From an uncultured Pelagibacteraceae bacterium (GTDB lineage Bacteria > Pseudomonadota > Alphaproteobacteria > Pelagibacterales > Pelagibacteraceae): a stretch of 64,000 nucleotides of DNA. The notes below the pieces were generated by a model, which had not been told where the DNA came from, ran no database searches, and saw only the letters and a program-made list of their open reading frames with translations. The translations under genes and the position numbers were made by a program. Of the stretch, positions 1 through 8,126 are shown piece by piece; the stretch's first letter is position 1, and each line of letters begins with the position of its first letter. The stretch covers positions 1 through 64,000 of the forward strand of contig CACLVA010000004.1 of NCBI GenBank assembly GCA_902610315.1. The letters are read 5' to 3'.

Positions 1-528
1 TAATTCATTAGTTATGTTTTTATTTTTTTTTGAATAAATATAATAATCATTAGAGCATGCTAATTTAGCCGTAATATAAGGAAATTTGTTTTTCCTAATA
101 AAAAAGTAACTTTTGTAAAAATCAGTAATCTCTTTCATTCTAATTTGTTTTGTAGAAATATTATGATTTTTCAAAACTTTTTTTAATTTATTGGCAGTTC
201 TTTCATCAATATCATTAGATGCATAAACAATTTTTGATATTTTTTTTTTAATTATTAAATCGGTACAAGGTGGTGTTTTTCCATGATGTGTACATGGCTC
301 CAAAGTTACATAAATAGTAGAACCTTTAAGATCATTTGTATTTGCTAAACGAATAGCATTATCTTCTGCATGAGGTCGTCCATTGATTGATGTTTTTGAT
401 AGTGATAAAATTTTATTATCTTTAACTATAACACAACCGACAGAAGGATTTGCGCAGGTCAAACCTTCATGTTGCTTGGCCAAATTTAAAGCTAATTTAA
501 GGTAAAATTTATCGTTTTTTGAAGACAT
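1..528 (-). CDS. ribD: Riboflavin biosynthesis protein RibD, N-terminal deaminase part (3' end outside window)
   Basis: Partial gene: the ATG is at 528 and the frame runs open to base 1, giving 176 residues. The visible part is the cytidine-deaminase-like domain that deaminates the pyrimidine intermediate of riboflavin synthesis. The zinc site is clear: HAE at residues 53-55 and [11 protein letters not shown] at 78-88, with a glutamate in the HAE as proton shuttle. The reductase domain normally fused behind it would lie outside the window, so its presence cannot be judged. The start lies 20 bases inside the end of nrdR, so the two are probably translated from one message. The nrdR-ribD order is common in alphaproteobacteria. 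Confidence 0.93.
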   Translation of the reverse strand, partial: MSSKNDKFYLKLALNLAKQHEGLTCANPSVGCVIVKDNKILSLSKTSINGRPHAEDNAIRLANTNDLKGSTIYVTLEPCTHHGKTPPCTDLIIKKKISKIVYASNDIDERTANKLKKVLKNHNISTKQIRMKEITDFYKSYFFIRKNKFPYITAKLACSNDYYIYSKKNKNITNEL

Positions 529-967
529 CTATCTTGTCTACAAATTGAACGAAATCTTTTTCTTCTCTAAAATTTCTATACACTGATGCAAATCTAACAT
601 AAGCGACTGGATCTAAATTTTTAAGACCATCCATTACCATAGTTCCTATTGTGCTAGATGAAATTTCACTTTGTCCGATTTCTTCCAACGAATTGGATAT
701 TTTGGTTATAAATTTTTCTACTGTATCTGTATCTATTGGTCTTTTCTTTAATGCTATATAAATTGATTTAGACAACTTTTCTCTATCAAAAGGAGACTTT
801 CTTCCATTTTTTTTTACAATAATAAGTTCTCTTATTTGAACTCTTTCAAATGTTGTAAATCTCTCACCGCATGTGGTGCAAAGTCTTCTTCGCCTGATTG
901 CAGTACCATCTTCTGTTGGCCTGGAGTCCACAACTGAAGTTTCCCCTTTTTTACACGGACAAATCAT
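509..967 (-). CDS. nrdR: Transcriptional repressor NrdR
   Basis: 152 residues, full length for NrdR, the ATP/dATP-sensing repressor of ribonucleotide reductase genes. The hallmark [17 protein letters not shown] follows an N-terminal zinc ribbon, and an ATP-cone domain occupies roughly residues 45-140. The first half of the zinc ribbon is odd. Family members begin M-x-C-P-x-C, but this protein reads MICPCKKG, with cysteines at 3 and 5 and one residue missing; the second pair (C30, C33) is normal. The gene sits 7 bases downstream of glyA and overlaps ribD by 20 bases. Identity is secure; whether the shortened knuckle still holds zinc is open. Confidence 0.95.
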   Translation of the reverse strand: MICPCKKGETSVVDSRPTEDGTAIRRRRLCTTCGERFTTFERVQIRELIIVKKNGRKSPFDREKLSKSIYIALKKRPIDTDTVEKFITKISNSLEEIGQSEISSSTIGTMVMDGLKNLDPVAYVRFASVYRNFREEKDFVQFVDKIDVFKKR

Positions 968-974
968 TTTTAAG

Positions 975-2285
975 TTATTTTAAATTTTTATAAATCGGAA
1001 ACTTAGAACAAAGATCGATAACCTCTTTTCTTACTTCATTCTCAACTTTACTATTATCCTCTTGATTAGTTGATAATCCTTTAATTACTTTGGTAATCAA
1101 ATTACCTACTAATTTAAATTCCTCTAATCCAAATCCTCTTGTTGTTGCTGCCTGAGTTCCTAATCTTATTCCAGATGTAATCATTGGACTCTCTGTATCA
1201 AAAGGTATTCCATTTTTATTACAAGTTATGTTGGCTCTGCATAAACTATCTGCTGCCATATTCCCTTTTACGTTAAATGGACGTAAATCAACTAACATTA
1301 AATGTGTATCAGTGCCTCCAGAATAAATTTTAAATCCATTATTTTTTAATGTTTCAGCCAACATCTTAGCATTTGCAAGAACGTTAGATATGTAATTTCT
1401 AAAATCTGGTTTCAACGCTTCCAAAAAACCAACCGCTTTTGCAGCTATTACATGCATTAATGGTCCGCCTTGGTATCCTGGAAAAACTGCAGAATTAAAT
1501 TTTTTAGATAAATCTTCTCTATTTGTTAAAATTATTCCGCCTCGAGCGCTTCTAAAAACTTTATGAGTTGTTGATGTTACTACATCTGCGTGGTCAACTG
1601 GATTTGGATAACCTTTACCAGCAACTAGTCCGGAGAAATGTGCCATATCTACCATCAAATAGGCTCCAACTTTTTCTGCAATTTCTTTAAATTTTTTAAA
1701 ATCTATAACTCTAGAATAAGCACTTCCTCCTGCAATTATTAACTTGGGCTTATGTTCCATAGCTTTATTTTCAATATCTTTGTAATCTAATAATTCAGTA
1801 TCTTTATCTACTTCGTAACTTATTGCATTAAACCATTTACCAGAAACAGATGCTTTTGAACCATGAGTTAAGTGTCCACCAGAATTTAAACTCATACCCA
1901 AAATAGTATCACCTGGTTTTAATAATGCTAAAAAAACGGCTCCATTAGCTTGTGCACCGGAGTGCGGTTGAACATTTGCAAATTTACAATTAAATAATTT
2001 TTTTACTCTTTCTATTGCTAAACTTTCTGCTGTATCAACATGATCACAACCATTATAATATCTTTTGCCAGGATATCCTTCTGCATATTTATTAGTAAGA
2101 ACAGAACCTTGTGCTTGCAGTAGTGCATTTGAAACAATATTTTCAGAGGCTATAAGTTCTATATGCTGTTGTTGTCTTAGCAATTCATCATTAATAGCTT
2201 TATAAATCTCTGGATCGCAAGAAGATAAGTTATTTTCAAAAAAACTTTGAAAATCAGGATTTATATATTTTTTTTCACTAGACAT
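975..2285 (-). CDS. glyA: Serine hydroxymethyltransferase
   Basis: 436 residues. This PLP enzyme interconverts serine plus tetrahydrofolate with glycine plus 5,10-methylene-THF, the main one-carbon entry in the cytosol. The internal-aldimine lysine is K242 in [14 protein letters not shown], and DMAHFSGL (213-220) supplies the PLP aspartate and stacking residues. The segment after the lysine is FRSARGG rather than the commoner LRGPRGG. The gene lies 2 bases after rpiB and 7 before nrdR, so it belongs to a multi-gene transcript with no room for its own promoter or riboswitch. It links functionally to the sarcosine oxidase operon at 18.8-23.9 kb, which produces glycine and a THF-bound C1 unit. 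Confidence 0.97.
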   Translation of the reverse strand: MSSEKKYINPDFQSFFENNLSSCDPEIYKAINDELLRQQQHIELIASENIVSNALLQAQGSVLTNKYAEGYPGKRYYNGCDHVDTAESLAIERVKKLFNCKFANVQPHSGAQANGAVFLALLKPGDTILGMSLNSGGHLTHGSKASVSGKWFNAISYEVDKDTELLDYKDIENKAMEHKPKLIIAGGSAYSRVIDFKKFKEIAEKVGAYLMVDMAHFSGLVAGKGYPNPVDHADVVTSTTHKVFRSARGGIILTNREDLSKKFNSAVFPGYQGGPLMHVIAAKAVGFLEALKPDFRNYISNVLANAKMLAETLKNNGFKIYSGGTDTHLMLVDLRPFNVKGNMAADSLCRANITCNKNGIPFDTESPMITSGIRLGTQAATTRGFGLEEFKLVGNLITKVIKGLSTNQEDNSKVENEVRKEVIDLCSKFPIYKNLK

Positions 2286-2287
2286 AT

Positions 2288-2710
2288 TTAAATTTTTTTA
2301 ATTCTCCTCAAGTGTCTACCACCTTCAAATTTAGTTTTCAAAAAAATATTAACTAATTTAAAAGCCAGATTTTTACTAATTAACCTAGAACCCACTGTAA
2401 TAATATTTGCGTTATTATGCAATCTACATAATTTCGTATTTTTCATATTATAACACACTGCAGCCCTTATATTTTTAACTTTATTTGCCGCCATTGCCAT
2501 ACCGGTCCCTGATCCACAAACGAGTATTCCAATATTTTTTTTATTTTTAGACACTCTATTAGCTAATTTTTTTGCATATATTGGGTAATCTACAGATTTA
2601 TCATTAAAAGGACCTAAATTTTCAATTTTATATTTTTTTTTTTTCAAATTTTCAAAGATATGATTTTTTAAATTAAAGCCTGCATGATCTGATGAAATAA
2701 AAATTTTCAA
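2288..2710 (-). CDS. rpiB: Ribose-5-phosphate isomerase B
   Basis: 140 residues of the RpiB/LacAB family, interconverting ribose 5-phosphate and ribulose 5-phosphate in the pentose phosphate pathway. Seen: the start [14 protein letters not shown] with the family's SDHAG phosphate/ring-opening motif, and the catalytic cysteine C65 in [14 protein letters not shown], followed by RAAVC. It lies between the hydroxylase-like gene (gap of 1 base) and glyA (gap of 2). The rpiB-glyA-nrdR-ribD order is frequent in alphaproteobacteria, supporting the call. Confidence 0.95.
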   Translation of the reverse strand: MKIFISSDHAGFNLKNHIFENLKKKKYKIENLGPFNDKSVDYPIYAKKLANRVSKNKKNIGILVCGSGTGMAMAANKVKNIRAAVCYNMKNTKLCRLHNNANIITVGSRLISKNLAFKLVNIFLKTKFEGGRHLRRIKKI

Positions 2711-2711
2711 T

Positions 2712-3302
2712 TTAATTAAACTTATAGTCTAAAACACATGCTACTAGGTGTATTCTATTTTCTTCACCACCATTAAAAGCATTATGATATTTTGTATTGT
2801 TTGTAATCCAAACTGATCCATCAGCCGGCATATGTTTTGCAACATTATCTATAACCATTATTGAACCAGGGTTAGTTATAATCGGAATGTGCAATCTTGG
2901 TTCTGGGTCTCTGTGCCAACTTAATGTCGATCTTGGTGTTTTTAACAAAATTCTAACACGTCCTATTTTGTAATTTTTTTGTAAAGTTTCTACAACTTCT
3001 TTAAAATATGTTTCTTTATAATCACTTATAAATTCTGAATAAGCAGCCTCATCTATCATTTGATCTCTTATAACTTCTTTTCCAGTTTGATCAGGTTTTG
3101 TCCAGAAAACTCCTCTTGCTTTGTTACCTTTAATAGAATCTGGGTCTCCAGGGATTTGGGTTAAAGAGATGGCACCAAAATTAGAAACACCATCAACACC
3201 TTGAAAATCTTTTATTTTTAGAACTTGATTATAAGCTTCTTTTAATTTGTTAATATCAAATTTTATTTTTTGTTTTTGAAAATCGTTAAATGATAGTGAC
3301 AT
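2712..3302 (-). CDS. Aspartyl/asparaginyl beta-hydroxylase-like 2-oxoglutarate/Fe(II) dioxygenase
   Basis: 196 residues. The core matches the aspartyl/asparaginyl hydroxylase branch of 2OG-Fe(II) oxygenases: an H-x-D iron motif (H130, D132) inside SWHRDPEPRLHIPI, then a distal histidine H173 in YHNAFNGG and the 2OG-anchoring arginine R183 in ENRIHLVAC. It has no signal peptide or membrane segment, so it should act in the cytosol. The substrate cannot be told from sequence; a protein side chain, a small peptide or a free amino acid are all possible. It is the first gene of the minus-strand run leading to rpiB and glyA and starts 78 bases from the divergent hemB start. Confidence 0.75.
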   Translation of the reverse strand: MSLSFNDFQKQKIKFDINKLKEAYNQVLKIKDFQGVDGVSNFGAISLTQIPGDPDSIKGNKARGVFWTKPDQTGKEVIRDQMIDEAAYSEFISDYKETYFKEVVETLQKNYKIGRVRILLKTPRSTLSWHRDPEPRLHIPIITNPGSIMVIDNVAKHMPADGSVWITNNTKYHNAFNGGEENRIHLVACVLDYKFN

Positions 3303-3380
3303 AATTACATTTTATTAATAACTTATAGACTAAAATTATATATATTACTATTGTCGCATTTATAAAAAAAATATTTGAGA

Positions 3381-4373
3381 ATGATTATCACTGGAAAATA
3401 CCCAAATCTAAGGATGAGAAGATCAAGAAAAGAGGAGTGGTCAAGAAGACTTGTTAGAGAAAATACTCTATCAGGTAGTGATTTTGTTTTACCTATATTT
3501 CTTACTGACGGAAGAAATAAGAAGCAGGAAATAAAATCAATGAAAGGCGTTTACAAATATAGTATCGATAATTTGTCGAGTGTTATTGATCGTGCAATCA
3601 AAAATAAAATACCAATGGTAGCATTATTTCCTAATACCAATATTAAATTGAAAAATAAAAGTGGATCTGAGGCATTAAACGAAAATAATCTTGTCTCTAA
3701 AGCTATAGTTAAAATTAAAAAAAAATATAAAAATAAAATTGGTATAATGTGTGATGTGGCTCTTGATCCTTATACTTCTCATGGTCATGATGGCTTATTA
3801 GTAAAAAACGAAATATTAAATGATAAGACAATTAGAATTTTAATTAAACAATCTTTATTACAAGCTCAAATGGGATGTGATGTAATAGCTCCATCTGATA
3901 TGATGGATGGAAGGATTGGAGAAATAAGAAAAGAATTAGACAAAAATGGCTATGAAAAAATTCAATTACTCTCATATGCAGTTAAATATTCATCATCATT
4001 CTATGGACCTTTTAGAGATGCTGTAGGATCAAAGAGAGCGTTACAAGGAAATAAAAAAACATATCAAATGGATTATAGTAATCTTAATGAAGCTTTAAGA
4101 GAAGTTGCAATAGACATAAAAGAGGGCGCAGATATGGTGATGGTTAAACCGGGACTACCTTATATAGACATTGTTAAAGCAGTTAAAGATAGCTTTAAAA
4201 TTCCTGTTCTTGCTTATCAGGTATCTGGAGAGTACAGCCTTATTGCTAATGCGATTAAAAATAAAATTTTGAATAAAGAAGCTATTTACGAAACTTTATT
4301 ATCGTTTAAGAGAGCTGGAGCAAATGCAATAATAACTTATTACGCAGACTATTTAGATAAAATTTTAAAATAA
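3381..4373 (+). CDS. hemB: Delta-aminolevulinic acid dehydratase (porphobilinogen synthase)
   Basis: 330 residues from the ATG at 3381; an in-frame TTG at 3375 could add two residues, but ATG is preferred. The enzyme condenses two 5-aminolevulinate molecules to porphobilinogen in heme synthesis. The metal region reads DVALDPYTSHGHDG, the cysteine-free form, rather than the cysteine-rich zinc form of E. coli, pointing to a Mg- or K-dependent enzyme. The Schiff-base lysine is in MVMVKPGLPYID. It is a single plus-strand gene whose stop directly abuts the recO stop on the other strand, in a short tandem duplication. Confidence 0.96.
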   Translation: MIITGKYPNLRMRRSRKEEWSRRLVRENTLSGSDFVLPIFLTDGRNKKQEIKSMKGVYKYSIDNLSSVIDRAIKNKIPMVALFPNTNIKLKNKSGSEALNENNLVSKAIVKIKKKYKNKIGIMCDVALDPYTSHGHDGLLVKNEILNDKTIRILIKQSLLQAQMGCDVIAPSDMMDGRIGEIRKELDKNGYEKIQLLSYAVKYSSSFYGPFRDAVGSKRALQGNKKTYQMDYSNLNEALREVAIDIKEGADMVMVKPGLPYIDIVKAVKDSFKIPVLAYQVSGEYSLIANAIKNKILNKEAIYETLLSFKRAGANAIITYYADYLDKILK

Positions 4374-4389
4374 TTATTTAAAATAATTA
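4364..4389. repeat. Exact 13-bp tandem repeat across the hemB/recO stop codons
   Basis: TTTAAAATAATTA occurs twice head to tail (4364-4376 and 4377-4389). The two copies carry the last codons of hemB on the plus strand and of recO on the minus strand, so both reading frames end inside the repeat. Being A/T only, it may be a replication-slippage product with no function. Confidence 0.6.
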
Positions 4390-5057
4390 ATAAAATACTG
4401 TCTCGAAATAGGAAAGTTAACGTTATTTGGTACAAATATATTTTTTTTCATATATTCACCAATTAAATATAGAGAATTATAAATATCTTTATTTGAAATT
4501 TTTTCTATATCGCACTTTTCAACAAGAAAGTTTGGAACAATAATTTTTTTAAATGAATTTTCCACAAAGTAAACGTTTTTTTTGTTAATAATTCCTTTTT
4601 TACAAAAGTTTTTTATATTCAGATCAAAACCAATAAATTTTAATAAATCAAGTTCCCAGAAAACATATTTTACAAACCAATCGTTTTTATTAAGTAAATC
4701 AAATAAGTCTTTAATAAGTTGATAAATTTTTATATTTTTCTGACCATCCACAGTTAAAATCTTAATCAATTCTAACATCGATACTATGCAGTTGAGTTTT
4801 TTGCTTTCAGAAAAGAATTTTGTTGAATAGGGATTTATAATTTCTACTTTAAAATAACCAAGTGTATTTTCATTTTTTGAATTATATTCTAAAAATAATT
4901 CATTACCATTTTGTAAATAATTTTTAATTTTCTTTGATGTGGCACCATAAATTATGCCTGAACATTTACCATGATTTTTTGTAAAAAAGTTTGCTATAAT
5001 TGAATTTTCTTGAAAAGCTAATTTTGATAATAGAAAACCTTTATCTGACCAAATCAT
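4374..5057 (-). CDS. recO: DNA repair protein RecO
   Basis: 227 residues. RecO acts with RecR to load RecA on SSB-coated single-stranded DNA in gap repair. The N-terminal OB-fold begins MIWSDKGFLLSKLAFQENS, the usual RecO opening in which the protein turns from an acidic start into the beta barrel, followed by the helical C-terminal domain. It overlaps rnc by 4 bases (ATGA). In most proteobacteria the GTPase gene era lies between rnc and recO; here it is missing. Divergent primary sequence is normal for RecO, and order supports the call. Confidence 0.85.
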   Translation of the reverse strand: MIWSDKGFLLSKLAFQENSIIANFFTKNHGKCSGIIYGATSKKIKNYLQNGNELFLEYNSKNENTLGYFKVEIINPYSTKFFSESKKLNCIVSMLELIKILTVDGQKNIKIYQLIKDLFDLLNKNDWFVKYVFWELDLLKFIGFDLNIKNFCKKGIINKKNVYFVENSFKKIIVPNFLVEKCDIEKISNKDIYNSLYLIGEYMKKNIFVPNNVNFPISRQYFINYFK

Positions 5058-5719
5058 AAAAGTTTTAAGGATGTTAAAAGTTTTTTTGCAGCTTTTTGCT
5101 CAGCTTCTTTTTTTGAATTTCCAGTTGCTGTAATATTTTTTGAGTCTTTTATTTTTACAGACACTTTTATTAACGGTTTATGTCTCGGTCCTTTGTTATC
5201 TATTAATTTATAAATAGGAAGTAATTTATAATGTTTTAAGGAGTATTCTTGTAATCTTGTTTTTGAATCTCTTTCAGTAATAAGGCTTTTGTTTAAATAT
5301 TTACGCCAGTTTTTAATTATAAATTTTTCTGCTATATCTAATCCCTGATCTAAGTATATACAACCAATAACTGACTCTAAACAATCAGATAAAACTTTAT
5401 TTTCAATATTAGTATTATTTTTGGAATTCTTTATTAAAATATAATCTTGAAGATCGATATCTTTTGCAATTTTTGCACATTGGTTTTTATTTACAAGAGA
5501 TGCTAATTTTTTATCTAAATCCCCCTCTTTATCATTAGGAAAAAATTTAAGTAAGTTTTGAGATATGATTAAGCCTAGAACTCTATCACCTAGAAACTCA
5601 AGTTTTTCATTATTATCAATTGGGTTATAACTTTTATGTGTAAAACATTTAGTGAGTAATTTTTGATTATGAAAATTAATCCCAACTTTTTTTTGAAAAT
5701 TAGCTAAATTTTTAATCAT
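5054..5719 (-). CDS. rnc: Ribonuclease III
   Basis: 221 residues, the usual length. It cleaves double-stranded RNA in rRNA precursors and structured mRNAs. The catalytic signature NEKLEFLGDRVLG (about residues 37-49) is intact, the second metal-binding segment reads DCLESVIGCIYLDQG, and a C-terminal dsRNA-binding domain ends with SKKEAEQKAAKKLL. It overlaps lepB by 1 base and recO by 4, the conserved lepB-rnc order of proteobacteria. Confidence 0.96.
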   Translation of the reverse strand: MIKNLANFQKKVGINFHNQKLLTKCFTHKSYNPIDNNEKLEFLGDRVLGLIISQNLLKFFPNDKEGDLDKKLASLVNKNQCAKIAKDIDLQDYILIKNSKNNTNIENKVLSDCLESVIGCIYLDQGLDIAEKFIIKNWRKYLNKSLITERDSKTRLQEYSLKHYKLLPIYKLIDNKGPRHKPLIKVSVKIKDSKNITATGNSKKEAEQKAAKKLLTSLKLL

Positions 5720-6447
5720 TAAATAATTTTTTTAAAAAATCTTTGAGTTCTCAAAATTTTTTTCCAATTCCATATTTCAAAAACACTTCCTTCCCTAATA
5801 TTAGTTGAAAAAAAAATAAATTGTGCTTTTCCTACTAAATTATCTTTATGAACAAAACCGACGCTTGAAAGAAATCTACTATCTTTAGAGCAATCTCTGT
5901 TATCACCAAGAAAGAAATAATGATCTTTAGGAACCAAAAATTCATCAGAATTTTGGTAAGATCCATTTTTGTAATAACTAGTTAGGTGTTCCTTACCGTT
6001 ATGTAATTTTTCCTTAAAAACAATGGTGTTAACTATTGATTTCCCACAAAAAATTTCAGATTTATACTTTATTTTTGACTTTAATATTTCAACATCATTT
6101 AAATACAAATTACCATCTATAAATTGCAATTTATCGCCAGGTAGACCTATTAATCTCTTTATATAATCTGTTCTATTATCAGCAGGTGTTTTAAATACAA
6201 TTACATCTCCACGTTCTGGTTCTGAAAATAAGATTCTGCTTTTTATTGGACCTAAACTAAATGGAAATGAATGTCTGCTATAACCATATGATAATTTAGT
6301 AACAAATAATCTATCTCCTACCAATAAAGAAGGTTCCATTGATGACGATGGAATATAAAAAGGCTGAAGTAGTAAAGATCTTATCAAAATAGCAATAATT
6401 AAAGCGTATATAATAGTTTTTATATTTTCTAAGATTATTTTTTTCAT
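5719..6447 (-). CDS. lepB: Signal peptidase I
   Basis: 242 residues. This inner-membrane serine/lysine protease removes signal peptides from exported proteins. One N-terminal transmembrane helix (about 10-28) is followed by the nucleophile motif PSSSMEPSLLVGD with S36, the general-base lysine K97 in DYIKRLIGLPGD, and the late box GDNRDCSKDSR. It overlaps acpS by 4 bases and rnc by 1. Likely clients here include the secreted binding protein at 23954 and the transglycosylase at 11738. Confidence 0.96.
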   Translation of the reverse strand: MKKIILENIKTIIYALIIAILIRSLLLQPFYIPSSSMEPSLLVGDRLFVTKLSYGYSRHSFPFSLGPIKSRILFSEPERGDVIVFKTPADNRTDYIKRLIGLPGDKLQFIDGNLYLNDVEILKSKIKYKSEIFCGKSIVNTIVFKEKLHNGKEHLTSYYKNGSYQNSDEFLVPKDHYFFLGDNRDCSKDSRFLSSVGFVHKDNLVGKAQFIFFSTNIREGSVFEIWNWKKILRTQRFFKKII

Positions 6448-6833
6448 TTTAACTTTTCTAAAATTACATATGAAACAGAATGTTTTTTTTCATCCGATAG
6501 TGATAGATGAGCTTTAAATTTTTTTAATTTATATTTTTTTTTTAAAATATTTTTAATTATTTCGTTAAATAAAAAATAAGGTTTTCCTTTTTTATCGTTA
6601 AGTATTGAAATATCTTTAAAAGATAAATTATTTCTAAAACCAGTTCCAAGTGCTTTTACGAATGATTCTTTTGCATAAAATCTTTTAGACAAAAATAAAA
6701 TTTTATTATTTTTTTTTTTATAATTATATAATTCTCTGCTGCTACAAATACGATTAATGAAGTCTTTTTTTTTAACAAGTTTTTTAAAACGAGCATTATC
6801 TACTATATCAACACCAATACCAATAATTTTCAT
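6444..6833 (-). CDS. acpS: Holo-[acyl-carrier-protein] synthase
   Basis: 129 residues, typical AcpS. It transfers 4'-phosphopantetheine from CoA to apo-ACP, activating fatty acid synthesis. The two signatures are present: IGVDIVDNARF near the N-terminus (magnesium-binding aspartate) and RFYAKESFVKALGTGF around residues 51-66 (glutamate and lysine of the active site). The pdxJ-acpS-lepB-rnc order is a conserved proteobacterial block. The protein is unusually lysine-rich, in line with the base composition of the genome. Confidence 0.95.
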   Translation of the reverse strand: MKIIGIGVDIVDNARFKKLVKKKDFINRICSSRELYNYKKKNNKILFLSKRFYAKESFVKALGTGFRNNLSFKDISILNDKKGKPYFLFNEIIKNILKKKYKLKKFKAHLSLSDEKKHSVSYVILEKLK

Positions 6834-6834
6834 T

Positions 6835-7548
6835 TTATCTTAATATTTTTTTAAAATTTTGAATTACTTTAGATATACCAATTTTTATGCTTTCACCTAT
6901 TATAAAATGACCAATATTATATTCAATTATATAAGGATTTTTTGATAAAATTTTTGCTGTCTTGTAATCTAGTCCATGACCTGCATGTAATTCAATATTA
7001 TTTTTTTTTGCATAATAAGAACATTTATTAATTTTATCTAATTCTTTAGCAAATTTTTTATTATCTTTAACAAGTCTAGATAGTTTACCTGTATGTAACT
7101 CAACACATTTTGCTCCAATTTTTTTAGTTAGTATTAAGTTAGAAATAGTAGGATCTATAAATAGGCTAGTCCTAATTTTTTTTTTATTAAGAGTTGATAC
7201 GATTTTTTTAATTAGTCTAAAATTTTTATTCAAATTAAGTCCACCTTCTGTTGTAATTTCATTTCTTTTTTCAGGGACCAAACATACAAACTTAGGTTTA
7301 TTTCTTATAGCAATTTTCATCATTTTGACATTAGCTGCCATTTCCATGTTAATTAAAAAATTTTTGTGACATAATACTTTAAGATCATTATCATTTATGT
7401 GTCTTCTATCTTCTCTTAAATGTACTGTTATTGAATTTGCGCCTGCTTTTTTAACGATTGTTGCAATATCAATTAAATCGGGATGACCTTCGCCTCTAGC
7501 ATTTCTTAAAGTTGCCACATGATCAATATTTATTCCAAGTCTCTTCAC
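6835..7548 (-). CDS. pdxJ: Pyridoxine 5'-phosphate synthase
   Basis: 237 residues. PdxJ closes the pyridine ring of vitamin B6 from 1-deoxyxylulose 5-phosphate and 3-amino-2-oxopropyl phosphate. The N-terminal motif LGINIDHVATLRNARGE is diagnostic, followed by SITVHLREDRRHI and the late HAGHGLDY glycine/histidine loop. It is a TIM barrel without signal or membrane segments. It sits between pyrE (4-base overlap) and acpS (1-base gap). Confidence 0.96.
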   Translation of the reverse strand: MKRLGINIDHVATLRNARGEGHPDLIDIATIVKKAGANSITVHLREDRRHINDNDLKVLCHKNFLINMEMAANVKMMKIAIRNKPKFVCLVPEKRNEITTEGGLNLNKNFRLIKKIVSTLNKKKIRTSLFIDPTISNLILTKKIGAKCVELHTGKLSRLVKDNKKFAKELDKINKCSYYAKKNNIELHAGHGLDYKTAKILSKNPYIIEYNIGHFIIGESIKIGISKVIQNFKKILR

Positions 7549-8126
7549 TTTAAAAATCTACTTCCAGGTTTGGTGATAGGTATTTTTTTTAATGATAGTG
7601 GTAGACTTTTTTTATTAAATGTTGGTATCTCTAATTTCACCTGAGATATAATTTTATTTCTTAATTTTTTATTTTTAGATCTATCAATTAAACAAGCAAA
7701 ACCTACAAGTCTTGCTTTAGATTTTTTGATTAATTTTACACATTCTAAACTTGATTTTCCTGTTGTTATAACGTCCTCTACTATCAGCACTTTGGAATTT
7801 TTCTTAATTTCAAAGCCTCTTCTTAAAGTAAATTTTTTATTTACCCTTTCACAAAAAATAGTTTCCTTATTTAGGATTTTACCTATTTCATATCCTATGA
7901 TAATTCCACCCATTGCTGGAGATAGAATAAGATCTATTTTTTTTATTTTTTTTTTTATTTTTTTTGCAAGAGATTGTACAAATTTATTTGAAATTTTAGG
8001 ATAACTTAACAATTTTGCACATTGAATATATCTTGGAGAATGGAGACCAGAGGACAAAATGAAGTGCCCATCTAGTAATGCTTTAGTTTTTTTTAAGACC
8101 TTTAAAGAGTTTTTTAAAGAAAGCAT
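7545..8126 (-). CDS. pyrE: Orotate phosphoribosyltransferase
   Basis: 193 residues. It joins orotate and PRPP to give OMP in pyrimidine synthesis. Seen: the PRPP-binding motif KVLIVEDVITTGKSS, and an N-terminal GHFILSSGLHSPRYIQ segment that contacts orotate. The ATG at 8126 lies 44 bases inside the end of rsh; no better start is seen downstream before the conserved N-terminal region, so the long overlap is probably genuine. It is one of several pyrimidine genes in the window (pyrB and the PyrC-like protein at 32-34 kb). Confidence 0.94.
   Translation of the reverse strand: MLSLKNSLKVLKKTKALLDGHFILSSGLHSPRYIQCAKLLSYPKISNKFVQSLAKKIKKKIKKIDLILSPAMGGIIIGYEIGKILNKETIFCERVNKKFTLRRGFEIKKNSKVLIVEDVITTGKSSLECVKLIKKSKARLVGFACLIDRSKNKKLRNKIISQVKLEIPTFNKKSLPLSLKKIPITKPGSRFLK

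Noticed and set aside
975-2300. Possible glycine riboswitch in front of glyA, since glycine riboswitches are known in SAR11.
   Set aside because: Only 2 bases separate rpiB and glyA, and no tandem-aptamer-like sequence is visible in the gap upstream of the whole operon (3303-3380).
6690-6725. Many runs of 8-10 T or A as intrinsic terminators.
   Set aside because: They lie within lysine- or phenylalanine-coding stretches and lack an adjoining GC-rich hairpin; no convincing intrinsic terminator was found in the window.
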